Positions 1-6,160 of a stretch of 6,160 nt of DNA are shown here, one piece after another. The notes under the pieces were generated by a model, which saw nothing but the letters and a program-made list of their open reading frames with translations, did not search any database and was not told the DNA's origin. The stretch covers positions 1-6,160 of the forward strand of contig JAKONL010000299.1 of assembly GCA_022701965.1 (NCBI GenBank), written 5' to 3'. Position numbers and translations under genes: made by a program. Position 1 is the first letter of the stretch, and every line of letters begins with the position of its first letter. Source of the DNA: Burkholderiaceae bacterium. GTDB lineage: Bacteria; Pseudomonadota; Gammaproteobacteria; Burkholderiales; Burkholderiaceae.

Positions 1-1
1 G

Positions 2-196
2 TTCGTGAACGAGGGGGACTCGATCACCATCGACGCGCACACGCTGGTGCTGCAGCTCAACGTGCCCGATGCCGAGATCGAGAGGCGCCGGGCCGGCTGG
101 ACGGCTCCGGCGCCGCGCTACACGCGCGGCGTGCAGGCGAAGTTCGCCTTCAACGCATCGAGCGCAAGCACCGGGGCGGTGCTCGACAACTACTGA
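2..196 (+). CDS. ilvD: Dihydroxy-acid dehydratase, C-terminal end (partial)
   Basis: This is the last 64 residues of a gene that enters from the left edge; the reading frame is open from base 2 and ends in TGA at 194-196. The family dehydrates 2,3-dihydroxy-3-methylvalerate and 2,3-dihydroxyisovalerate to the 2-oxo acids of isoleucine and valine synthesis, in the cytoplasm, using an iron-sulfur cluster. The visible part matches the conserved IlvD/Edd C-terminus: an EGDSITIDA turn near the start, the stretch [11 protein letters not shown], then APRYTRGV, and the SSAS.GAV ending that contributes to the active site. The iron-sulfur cysteines and catalytic Mg site lie outside the window. The GTG at base 5 is an internal valine, not a start. 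The end of the gene faces the Trp-rich protein gene with 4 bp between the stops. The related sugar-acid dehydratases (Edd) are less likely, because the tail matches IlvD closely. Confidence 0.93.
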   Translation, partial: FVNEGDSITIDAHTLVLQLNVPDAEIERRRAGWTAPAPRYTRGVQAKFAFNASSASTGAVLDNY

Positions 197-200
197 TCGC

Positions 201-452
201 TCAGCGGCGATCCTTGCCGCGCGGGGCCAGCGTGCCCAGCCGGCTGTGCTTGCGGTCGATGCGCTCCTGCCGGCGGCGGTTCTCGCGCTCGATCACGCGG
301 CGCTTGGTGTAGCCCGATGCGTCGGCGTACGACCACCAAGCCGCCGCGAGCGCGAACGGGATCAGCACGATCCACCACGACAGCCGGCCGACGAAGCCGA
401 CCTCCAGGTATTTCAGTACCAGCCCCGCTACGCCCAACGCCAGGAACCACAT
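201..452 (-). CDS. Small Trp-rich membrane protein (TIGR04438-like)
   Basis: An 83-residue protein of unknown function. It begins MWFLALGVAGLVLKYLEVG, a hydrophobic helix at about residues 2-18. A second, tryptophan-rich helix follows at about 25-45 (WWIVLIPFALAAAWWSYADA). A strongly basic tail at about 48-83 carries many Arg and Lys residues (RRVIERENRRRQERIDRKHSR), probably an amphipathic helix on the cytoplasmic side. The size, the two Trp pairs and the basic tail fit the TIGR04438 family of small Trp-rich proteins of beta-proteobacteria; the family name is from memory and no function is known. The ATG at 452 is supported by an AAAGGA ribosome binding site (complement of 459-464) with a 6-nt spacer. 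It is convergent with ilvD and divergent from the cytochrome c gene. A membrane location is inferred from the helices. Confidence 0.8.
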   Translation of the reverse strand: MWFLALGVAGLVLKYLEVGFVGRLSWWIVLIPFALAAAWWSYADASGYTKRRVIERENRRRQERIDRKHSRLGTLAPRGKDRR

Positions 453-493
453 GACGAATCCTTTCGGGGAACGCTAAATAGAATGTGTCGGAA
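453..493. promoter_or_regulatory. Compact divergent start region, Trp-rich gene / cytochrome c
   Basis: Only 41 bp lie between the ATG of the leftward Trp-rich gene and the ATG of the rightward cytochrome gene. The region holds the AAAGGA ribosome binding site of the leftward gene. On the plus strand it holds an AT-rich patch in otherwise GC-rich DNA, with a -10-like TAGAAT at 479-484 (5 of 6 to TATAAT). No convincing -35 box is seen at the expected distance. If this TAGAAT is the true -10, transcription would start at about 490-492, giving the cytochrome mRNA almost no leader and excluding the GTG at 485. Promoters for both directions must overlap here or lie inside the neighbouring genes. 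The assignment is inferred from sequence only. Confidence 0.35.
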
Positions 494-856
494 ATGACTG
501 TAACTCACGGTAACCCGCGTCCTCGCGTATTCAAGGCTCTTTCCATTCCGGCACGACTTTTAGCGGTGGTACTGGTGTTCGGAGTCGTCAGCCCTGCCAT
601 GGCCGATCTCGCGCTCGCACGAAGCAAGAACTGCATGAGCTGCCATGCTGTGGAACGCAAGCTTCTCGGTCCGTCCTTCAAGGACGTGGCTGCGAAGTAC
701 AAGGGAAACGGCGGTGCCGTGGACATGCTCGCGACGAAGATTCGCAAGGGTGGCGCCGGTGTCTGGGGCCTCGTGCCGATGCCGGCCAACGGTCAGGTCA
801 ACGAAGCCGAGGCCCGGAAACTGGCCGAGTGGGTGCTGGCGACGCCGGCACCCTGA
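494..856 (+). CDS. Exported class I c-type cytochrome (c551/c552-like)
   Basis: A 120-residue precursor of a small single-haem periplasmic cytochrome that carries electrons between respiratory complexes or reductases. A basic n-region (PRPRVFK) and a hydrophobic stretch (LLAVVLVFGVV) lead to a likely signal peptidase site after AMA at residue 37. The mature part is about 83 residues, the usual size for cytochrome c551/c552. The haem-binding CMSCH motif is at residues 47-51, with His51 as the proximal ligand. LGPSF follows at 58-62, and Met96 in VPMPAN is the expected sixth iron ligand. A C-terminal helix (EAEARKLAEWVLA) is typical of the fold. The start is uncertain: an in-frame GTG at 485 adds three residues, and neither site has a well-spaced Shine-Dalgarno sequence (GGGGA at 466-470 is 14 nt from the GTG). 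It is divergent from the Trp-rich gene and ends 30 bp from the converging LapA-like gene. Its redox partner cannot be told from this window. Confidence 0.92.
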   Translation: MTVTHGNPRPRVFKALSIPARLLAVVLVFGVVSPAMADLALARSKNCMSCHAVERKLLGPSFKDVAAKYKGNGGAVDMLATKIRKGGAGVWGLVPMPANGQVNEAEARKLAEWVLATPAP

Positions 857-886
857 GCGTCCATCGATCCGGCCCGCCTGGACTCT

Positions 887-1396
887 TCAATAACGCGGAG
901 GAATGATCGTCGTGCCGCTGGAATGCAGCGTGTCGACGGAACTCGCTACCGTCGTCCCGGACCGGCGATCGAGCCGGTCCTCGAGCTGGCCGATGTGCGC
1001 CGCCAGCGTGCCTTCGAGTTGCTCGACGCGCGCGATCAGCGACGAATGCCGCTCGGCGTTGCGCGTCATGTGCACGTTCTCCTGCGTCTCCAGGAAGTTG
1101 CGCAGATCGGTGAAACGCGACGCCTCGGCCTTGTCGGCGAGGTCGCGCTGACCCTGCAGTTCCTTGGTGTGGCGACGCGTCTCGATCAGCACCGAGCTCT
1201 GCAGGTAGACCACGTACGCCGCGAAGAGGATGCCGAGCAGTACGGTCAGGCCCAGCATGATCACGCCCAGCGGCGCGTTGACCTGCATGAAGCCGATCGA
1301 CATCAGCACGGGCGTCGCGAGGATGCCCCAATTGAGCGCGGCCAGCGCGGCGATCAGTACGACCACGGCCAGTAGGAAACCGGTTCTGAGACTCAT
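887..1396 (-). CDS. LapA/DUF1049-domain membrane protein with coiled-coil tail
   Basis: A 169-residue protein. Residues 6-21 form a first membrane helix ending in ALNW. A loop and second hydrophobic segment (about 42-66, APLGVIMLGL onward to AAYVVYLQ) follow. This helix-LNW-PLGV-helix layout is that of the LapA (DUF1049, PF06305) domain; E. coli LapA works with LapB/YciM in controlling lipopolysaccharide synthesis. Residues 70-145 are a long charged stretch with heptad character (RRHTKELQGQRDLADKAEAS and RVEQLEGTLAAHIGQLEDRL), probably a cytoplasmic coiled coil. A Ser/Thr-rich tail ends in PPRY. The protein is longer than the roughly 100-residue LapA, so a direct role in LPS control is only a possibility, and no lapB is nearby. 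The ATG at 1396 is preferred over the GTG at 1405, because the GGGAG ribosome binding site (complement of 1405-1409) is 8 nt from the ATG and overlaps the GTG. It may be co-transcribed with acs. Confidence 0.8.
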   Translation of the reverse strand: MSLRTGFLLAVVVLIAALAALNWGILATPVLMSIGFMQVNAPLGVIMLGLTVLLGILFAAYVVYLQSSVLIETRRHTKELQGQRDLADKAEASRFTDLRNFLETQENVHMTRNAERHSSLIARVEQLEGTLAAHIGQLEDRLDRRSGTTVASSVDTLHSSGTTIIPPRY

Positions 1397-1399
1397 GAG

Positions 1400-1436
1400 G
1401 AACACTCCCTTCGGAAATTGATTGAAGGAAGTGTTC
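1400..1436 (-). promoter_or_regulatory. Hairpin enclosing the ribosome binding site of the LapA-like gene
   Basis: Bases 1400-1412 and 1424-1436 are inverted repeats of 13 bp around an 11-nt AU-rich loop. As DNA there is one C/A mismatch (1407 against 1429). Read as leftward mRNA, that pair becomes G-U, so all 13 positions can pair. The 3' arm contains the whole Shine-Dalgarno stretch AAGGGAG (complement of 1405-1411) and stops 3 nt before the ATG. Folding would hide the ribosome binding site, as in RNA thermometers and translational operators. It lacks the U-tract of an intrinsic terminator in either direction. Caveat: a TAGAAC resembling a -10 box (complement of 1433-1438) overlaps the 5' arm. 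If transcription starts from it, at about 1426, the hairpin cannot form. Function is inferred. Confidence 0.5.
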
Positions 1437-1449
1437 TAGGGCACGCGAC

Positions 1450-1472
1450 GCAGCCCACCTGTCGGAGGCTGC
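1450..1472. repeat. Short inverted repeat downstream of acs
   Basis: GCAGCC at 1450-1455 and GGCTGC at 1467-1472 form a 6-bp GC stem with an 11-nt loop, 12 bp past the acs stop codon. It could pause or protect the 3' end of the acs message. No T-run follows on either strand, so it is not a standard intrinsic terminator, and read-through from acs into the LapA-like gene remains possible. Confidence 0.3.
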
Positions 1473-1483
1473 CCTTCCCGGCC

Positions 1484-3493
1484 CTAGTAGGCCTGCCCGA
1501 GTTGCTCCAGGATGGCCGGGTTCTCCAGCGTCGAGGTGTCCTGCGTGATCGCCTCGTTCTTGGCGATGCTGCGCAAGAGGCGCCGCATGATCTTGCCGCT
1601 GCGCGTCTTCGGCAGGTTCTCGCCGAAGCGGATGTCCTTGGGCTTGGCGATCGGGCCGATCTCCTTCGCGACCCAGGCGCGCAGCTCGGCGGCGATCTTC
1701 TTGGCCTCGTCGTCGGTGCCCGGCCGGCCCCGCTTGAGCACCACGAAGGCGCAGACGGCCTCGCCGGTCACGTCGTCGGGCCGGCCGACCACGGCGGCCT
1801 CGGCCACCAGATCGGTCTTGGCGACCAGCGCCGACTCGATCTCCATCGTGCCGAGCCGGTGGCCAGAGACGTTGAGCACGTCGTCGATGCGCCCGGTGAT
1901 GCGGAAGTAGCCGCGGTCCTCGCTGCGCACCGCGCCGTCGCCGGCGAGGTAGATCGTCCCGCCCATTTCCTCGGGGAAGTAGCTTTTCTTGAAGCGCTCG
2001 GGGTCATTCCAGATCGTGCGGATCATCGAAGGCCACGGCCGCTTGATGACCAGCATGCCGCCCGCGCCGTTCGGCAGGTCCTTGCCGGTCTCGTCGACGA
2101 TGGCCGCCGCGATGCCTGGCAGCGGCAGCGTGCACGAACCCGGCACCAGCGGCGTCGCGCCCGGCAGGGGCGTGATCACGTGGCCACCGGTCTCGGTCTG
2201 CCAGAAGGTGTCGACGATCGGGCACTTCTCGTGGCCGATGTTCCGGTGGTACCACATCCAGGCTTCCGGATTGATCGGCTCGCCGACCGAGCCGAGGATG
2301 CGCAGGCTGGAAAGGTCCCAGTTCCTGGGGTGCACCTTCTCGTCGGATTCGGCGGCCTTGATCAGCGAGCGGATCGCCGTGGGCGCCGTGTAGAAGATCG
2401 AGACCTTGTGCTTCTCGATCATCTGCCAGAAGCGGCCGGCGTTCGGGAAGGTCGGGATGCCTTCGAACACCACCTGCGTCGCGCCGGCGGCCAGCGGACC
2501 GTAGGCGACGTAGGTGTGGCCCGTGATCCAGCCGATGTCGGCGGTGCACCAGAAGACGTCGTCCGGACGCAGGTCGAAGGTCCAGTCCATCGTGAGCCTG
2601 GCCCACAGCAGGTAGCCGCCCGTGGCGTGCTGCACACCCTTGGGCTTGCCGGTCGAGCCCGACGTATAGAGGATGAAGAGCGGATGCTCGGCGCCGACCG
2701 GTTCTGGCGGGCACTCGCCGCCCTTGCCGTCCAGCGCGGCGATGGCCTCGCCGAAGCTCTTGTCGCGGCCTTCGACGCGCGCCCAGGCCGTCGGCGTGCG
2801 TTCGTACACGAGGACGGACCTGATCGATTCGCAGCCGCCGAGCGCGATGCCGTCGTCGACGATCGCCTTCAGCGGCAGCTCCTTGCCGCCGCGCATCTGG
2901 TAGTTGGCCGTGATCACCGCCACCGCGCCGGCGTCGATGATCCGCTCCTGCAGCGCCTTGGCCGAGAAGCCGCCGAACACCACGCTGTGCGTCGCGCCGA
3001 TGCGCGCGCACGCCTGCATCGCGACCACGCCTTCGATGGTCATCGGCATGTAGACGATCACGCGGTCGCCCTTGCCGATGCCCTGCGCCTTGAGCGCGTT
3101 GGCGAACTCGCTCACACGCGTCAGCAGCTCGCGGTAGGTGACGGTGGTGACGGTGCCGTCGTCGGCCTCGAAGACGATCGCGGCCTTGTGCTCGACCGGG
3201 GTGCCCATGTGGCGGTCGAGGCAGTTGGCCGAGGCGTTGAGCTCGCCGTCGTCGAACCACTTGTAGAACGGCGCGTTCGACTCGTCGAGCGTGCGCGTGA
3301 AGGGTCGGGTCCAGGCGAGGTTCTCGCGGGCGAGGCGCGACCAGAAGGCGTCGGGGTCGCTGTTCGCTTCGGCGCACAGCGCGTCGTACGCCGCCATGCC
3401 GGCGATGCGGGCGCCCGCGGTGGCGCGCTCGCCGGGCGGGAACACGCGGTTCTCGACCAGCGTGGATTCGATGTTCGTGGTGGGGCTGCTCAT
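1484..3493 (-). CDS. acs: Acetyl-CoA synthetase (AMP-forming)
   Basis: A complete 669-residue cytoplasmic enzyme that activates acetate with ATP and CoA to acetyl-CoA, AMP and pyrophosphate, the high-affinity route of acetate use. An N-terminal Acs segment precedes the large AMP-binding domain. The ATP-binding loop [11 protein letters not shown] is at 276-286. GWITGHTY (321-328) and WQTETGG (431-437) follow; Trp431 corresponds to the residue that restricts the acyl pocket to acetate. AGDGA (517-521) and [15 protein letters not shown] (532-546) cover the ribose-binding Asp519 and the hinge to the C-terminal domain. The motif [10 protein letters not shown] (629-638) holds the catalytic lysine Lys634, which in this family is switched off by reversible acylation. 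Length is normal (about 650-670) and no key residue is missing. The ATG at 3493 has an AGGAG ribosome binding site (complement of 3502-3506) 8 nt upstream. Propionyl-CoA synthetase is less likely because the Trp pocket and length fit Acs. Confidence 0.97.
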   Translation of the reverse strand: MSSPTTNIESTLVENRVFPPGERATAGARIAGMAAYDALCAEANSDPDAFWSRLARENLAWTRPFTRTLDESNAPFYKWFDDGELNASANCLDRHMGTPVEHKAAIVFEADDGTVTTVTYRELLTRVSEFANALKAQGIGKGDRVIVYMPMTIEGVVAMQACARIGATHSVVFGGFSAKALQERIIDAGAVAVITANYQMRGGKELPLKAIVDDGIALGGCESIRSVLVYERTPTAWARVEGRDKSFGEAIAALDGKGGECPPEPVGAEHPLFILYTSGSTGKPKGVQHATGGYLLWARLTMDWTFDLRPDDVFWCTADIGWITGHTYVAYGPLAAGATQVVFEGIPTFPNAGRFWQMIEKHKVSIFYTAPTAIRSLIKAAESDEKVHPRNWDLSSLRILGSVGEPINPEAWMWYHRNIGHEKCPIVDTFWQTETGGHVITPLPGATPLVPGSCTLPLPGIAAAIVDETGKDLPNGAGGMLVIKRPWPSMIRTIWNDPERFKKSYFPEEMGGTIYLAGDGAVRSEDRGYFRITGRIDDVLNVSGHRLGTMEIESALVAKTDLVAEAAVVGRPDDVTGEAVCAFVVLKRGRPGTDDEAKKIAAELRAWVAKEIGPIAKPKDIRFGENLPKTRSGKIMRRLLRSIAKNEAITQDTSTLENPAILEQLGQAY

Positions 3494-3660
3494 GTCTGTG
3501 TCTCCTGTGCCTCGGTATGAATGCGGGCGTAATGTCAGCCGTCGTACTTACGGCTTACTGACTTGTCATGGTAGCCGCGTAGGGCCATCGAAAACCCGCC
3601 GCCGACCGCGCCCTAGAATGCCGCGCCCGCACCGCACGCCTTCACAAGCACACCCATTCC
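3494..3660. promoter_or_regulatory. Divergent control region between acs and the TIGR00645 gene
   Basis: This 167-bp non-coding region must hold the promoters of both genes. Towards acs, ATGACA (complement of 3564-3569, 5 of 6 to the -35 consensus) is 17 nt from a weak TACGAC (complement of 3541-3546), which would give a leader of about 40 nt. Towards the rightward gene, TAGAAT at 3614-3619 (5 of 6 to the -10 consensus) lacks a good -35 box at the normal distance and would give a leader of about 35 nt. The proposed acs promoter spans an imperfect palindrome at 3534-3562. No sigma-54 signature was recognised. The promoter calls are inspection-based and unscored. Confidence 0.4.
3534..3562. repeat. 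Imperfect palindrome upstream of acs (possible operator)
   Basis: GTCAG at 3534-3538 is answered by CTGAC at 3558-3562. Inside them, CCGT at 3539-3542 is answered by ACGG at 3550-3553, leaving a 7-nt centre and a 4-nt asymmetry (CTTA) on the right. An alternative register pairs AGCCGT (3537-3542) with ACGGCT (3550-3555). It lies between the proposed -35 and -10 boxes of acs, where a bound repressor would block transcription. No known operator was recognised, so a regulator cannot be named. Confidence 0.35.
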
Positions 3661-4299
3661 ATGGCTTCCCTCGACCCTTCCGACATCCCCTCCGCCGCCG
3701 AATCGCCGCCGAGCACGCTGAGCAAGAACTCGCCCATGCGTCCGCTGCCCCGGCTGATCTTTGCAAGCCGCTGGCTGCAGCTGCCGCTCTACCTGGGCCT
3801 GATCGTGGCCCAGGCCGTGTACGTGCTGCACTTCCTGGTCGAGCTGCTGCATCTGGTCGAGGCGGCGTTCGGCAATCAGACGGCGCTGCAGGCGCTCATC
3901 ACCAGCATCGGCTACAAGACCACCGCGCCGATCACCACGCTCAACGAGACGGTGATCATGCTGGTGGTGCTGGCGCTGATCGACGTGGTCATGATTTCGA
4001 ATCTGTTGATCATGGTGATCGTCGGCGGCTATGAGACCTTCGTGAGCCGGATGAACCTCGAAGGCCATCGCGACCAGCCGGAGTGGCTCAGCCACGTGAA
4101 CGCGTCGGTTCTGAAGGTGAAGCTGGGCCTGTCGATCATCGGGATCAGCTCGATCCACCTGCTCAAGACCTTCATCAACGCCGACAACTACACCGACCGC
4201 GTGCTGATCGCCCAGACGGTGATCCATTGCGCGTTCCTGCTGTCGGCCATGGCGATCGCCTATACCGACCGCCTGATGTCCGCGCACGGCAGGCACTGA
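3661..4299 (+). CDS. TIGR00645/UPF0114 family membrane protein (YqhA-like)
   Basis: A 212-residue integral membrane protein of unknown function. Hydrophobic helices are visible at about residues 38-64, 95-122, 156-169 and 182-202. The family marks are [14 protein letters not shown] at 34-47, the run [20 protein letters not shown] at 100-119 followed by [11 protein letters not shown], and the segment [20 protein letters not shown]. They match UPF0114 proteins such as E. coli YqhA, which are usually about 165-200 residues. The first 25 residues are Ser/Pro-rich and not part of the conserved core, so the ATG at 3736 (Met26) is a possible alternative start; neither ATG has a clear Shine-Dalgarno sequence. 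It is divergent from acs, so shared regulation is possible but unproven. It converges on the hydrolase gene, with 24 bp between the stops. Remote similarity to ion channels has been suggested for such small membrane families, but nothing here proves it. Confidence 0.9.
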   Translation: MASLDPSDIPSAAESPPSTLSKNSPMRPLPRLIFASRWLQLPLYLGLIVAQAVYVLHFLVELLHLVEAAFGNQTALQALITSIGYKTTAPITTLNETVIMLVVLALIDVVMISNLLIMVIVGGYETFVSRMNLEGHRDQPEWLSHVNASVLKVKLGLSIIGISSIHLLKTFINADNYTDRVLIAQTVIHCAFLLSAMAIAYTDRLMSAHGRH

Positions 4300-4301
4300 A
4301 G

Positions 4302-4314
4302 CCCGCCTGGCGGG
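4302..4314. terminator. Short GC palindrome between converging genes, possible weak terminator
   Basis: CCCGCCTGGCGGG is a perfect palindrome around the T at 4308, lying in the 24-bp gap between two convergent stop codons. As RNA it gives a 5-bp GC stem with a tight CUG loop in either direction. No T-run follows on either strand, so intrinsic termination would be weak. The position between convergent genes is the main argument for a role. Confidence 0.25.
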
Positions 4315-4323
4315 GACGGCGGT

Positions 4324-5340
4324 TCAGCGCGGCGGCGCAACCGGCTCGCCGAGCGCCCGCTTCCACTGCCACGACAGCACGGCCCCGACGTCCGGACGCC
4401 CGCCGAGCAACACCGTCGGCGCGAGCGGCACCCACGCGCCGTCGCGCCGCTCGGCCACCGCGAAGTCGAAGCTGTAGGTCGGCTCCATGCCCATGCGCAG
4501 GTCGACGATGCGGACGCGGCCCGCGGCGTCCTCCTTCACCCTGTAGAAGCCCCGGCTGAAGGCGGCGATGCGTCGCGCACCGTCGATGCCGGCGATCCCG
4601 GCTTCGAGCGCGGTGCCGCGATCGAAGCGGTCGAAGGCGATGTGCGCCCGGTCGTCGAGCAGCGAGTAGAAGCCTTCCCGGTAGCCGTCCTTCGACATCG
4701 CGACGACGCGCCACAGCACGCTGTTGAGCGCCGTCGGCGTCACCAGCACGCGCTCGGCGACGATGCCCTGGGCGGCCAGCGTCCCGTGCGCGACCTGCGT
4801 CACATGATGCTGCGCCGCGACGCCCCAGGCGAGGTAGGCCGTGCCCAGCGCGAGGCCGATGCCGTTGGCGCGCAGTCCGTTTCCACGGCCTCGCATGCAC
4901 AAAGCCCAGATGGTCCCGACCAGCAGCGGCACCGTGAACAGCGGATCGACGATGAAGACGCTGCCGACGCCGAACGGCCGGTCGGTGAACGGCAGCCCGA
5001 GCTGGGTGCCGTAGACCGTCAGCGTGTCGAGCAGCGGATGCGTGACCAGCGCCAGCCAGATCGCGAGCCACCAGCGCCGCAGCAGCGGCCATTGCCCGTG
5101 CAGCCTCGCGACGGCCGCCGCGAAAGGCAGCGAGAACAGCGTGAGCCAGAACAGCGCATGCGACTCGGCGCGGTGCAGCACCATGTCGAGGATCGGGTCG
5201 CCGTGGCGGACGAAGACGTCCAGGTCGGGCAGCGTGCCCGCGACGGCACCCCACGCCGCCGCCTTCCAGACGGCGGTGCGGCGGCCCATGACCGCCACGC
5301 CAACGGCCGCGCCGAGCGCGATCTGAGAAACGGAATCCAA
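4324..5340 (-). CDS. YdjM-type membrane-bound metal-dependent hydrolase (DUF457)
   Basis: A 338-residue inner-membrane protein of the YdjM/DUF457 (PF04307, COG1988) type, annotated by family as a metal-dependent hydrolase with no proven substrate. The N-terminus MDSVSQIALGAAVG is the family's usual opening. Candidate metal ligands follow: PDLD (38-41), HRAESH (56-61) and THPLLDTLTVYGTQ (100-113), with His56, His61, His101 and Asp105. Hydrophobic helices lie at about 62-78, 90-104, 128-147 and 160-175. The C-terminal part from about 180 is soluble in character and rich in short strand-like stretches. The start is a TTG at 5338-5340; no in-frame ATG fits the family N-terminus, and the first Met downstream (residue 18) would remove conserved residues. 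The TTG is 16 bp past the fumC stop, so the gene is probably expressed from the fumC transcript. In E. coli ydjM is LexA-controlled, but no LexA box was seen here. Confidence 0.85.
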   Translation of the reverse strand: MDSVSQIALGAAVGVAVMGRRTAVWKAAAWGAVAGTLPDLDVFVRHGDPILDMVLHRAESHALFWLTLFSLPFAAAVARLHGQWPLLRRWWLAIWLALVTHPLLDTLTVYGTQLGLPFTDRPFGVGSVFIVDPLFTVPLLVGTIWALCMRGRGNGLRANGIGLALGTAYLAWGVAAQHHVTQVAHGTLAAQGIVAERVLVTPTALNSVLWRVVAMSKDGYREGFYSLLDDRAHIAFDRFDRGTALEAGIAGIDGARRIAAFSRGFYRVKEDAAGRVRIVDLRMGMEPTYSFDFAVAERRDGAWVPLAPTVLLGGRPDVGAVLSWQWKRALGEPVAPPR

Positions 5341-5356
5341 GATGCCGTCCGGTCGC

Positions 5357-6160
<804 letters not shown>

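Noticed and set aside
897..1151. GGAGGAATG on the plus strand at 897-905 opening an 82-codon frame
   Set aside because: The ribosome-binding-site-like sequence is attractive, but it is the reverse complement of the 3' end of the LapA-like gene. The product is Ser/Arg-rich without a domain, and the minus-strand gene explains the region.
1399..1437. The lapA leader hairpin as an intrinsic terminator of acs
   Set aside because: No T-run follows the stem on either strand. The bases after it on the minus strand are CTCATGAGTC, which is the start of the next gene.
2004..3377. A 457-codon open frame on the minus strand inside acs
   Set aside because: It is a shifted frame of acs with an Arg-rich, domain-free product, as expected from GC-rich coding DNA. 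acs itself shows no frameshift.
1418..3520. A 700-codon open frame on the plus strand covering the whole of acs
   Set aside because: Its codons are exact reverse complements of the acs codons. Stops would need acs to use TTA, CTA or TCA, which a high-GC genome avoids. Its product is a low-complexity mix of Arg, Ala, Asp, His, Gly and Val with no recognisable domain, while acs has all its catalytic motifs.
4175..5254. A 359-codon open frame on the minus strand overlapping the hydrolase and the TIGR00645 gene
   Set aside because: The product is Arg/Ala/Gly/Pro-rich without motifs and runs antisense into a well-supported gene. The hydrolase frame has family motifs and a proper N-terminus.

Overview
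This window is a high-GC, densely packed stretch of chromosomal housekeeping genes. It most resembles a beta-proteobacterium of the order Burkholderiales, probably Comamonadaceae. That placement is inference. It rests on the strong G/C bias at third codon positions, the small Trp-rich membrane protein of a type familiar from that order, and the mix of IlvD, Acs, a TIGR00645/UPF0114 protein and class II fumarase. No rRNA, tRNA, CRISPR array, insertion sequence, prophage gene or attachment site was seen.

Layout from left to right. The 3' end of ilvD (+, branched-chain amino acid synthesis) meets a small Trp-rich membrane protein gene (-) tail to tail, with 4 bp between stop codons. The Trp-rich gene is divergent from an exported single-haem cytochrome c gene (+), with only about 40 bp between their start codons. 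The cytochrome gene converges on a LapA/DUF1049-type two-TM protein with a coiled-coil tail (-), which lies downstream of and in the same direction as the full-length acetyl-CoA synthetase gene acs (-). A 167-bp divergent region separates acs from a TIGR00645/UPF0114 (YqhA-like) membrane protein gene (+). That gene converges on a YdjM-type membrane-bound metal-dependent hydrolase gene (-), which follows the 3' part of class II fumarase fumC (-) by 16 bp. fumC runs off the right edge.

Functionally, acs (acetate to acetyl-CoA) and fumC (fumarate to malate) both feed central carbon metabolism. The cytochrome belongs to periplasmic electron transfer. The remaining genes are poorly characterised envelope proteins. 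Apart from possible acs-lapA and fumC-hydrolase co-transcription, nothing suggests a dedicated multi-gene system.

I did not find a convincing undescribed system. The strongest unexplained signal is a 13-bp stem (12 Watson-Crick pairs plus one G-U when read as lapA mRNA) that encloses the Shine-Dalgarno sequence of the LapA-like gene. It is a candidate translational switch. A secondary signal is an imperfect palindrome in the acs/TIGR00645 divergent region.
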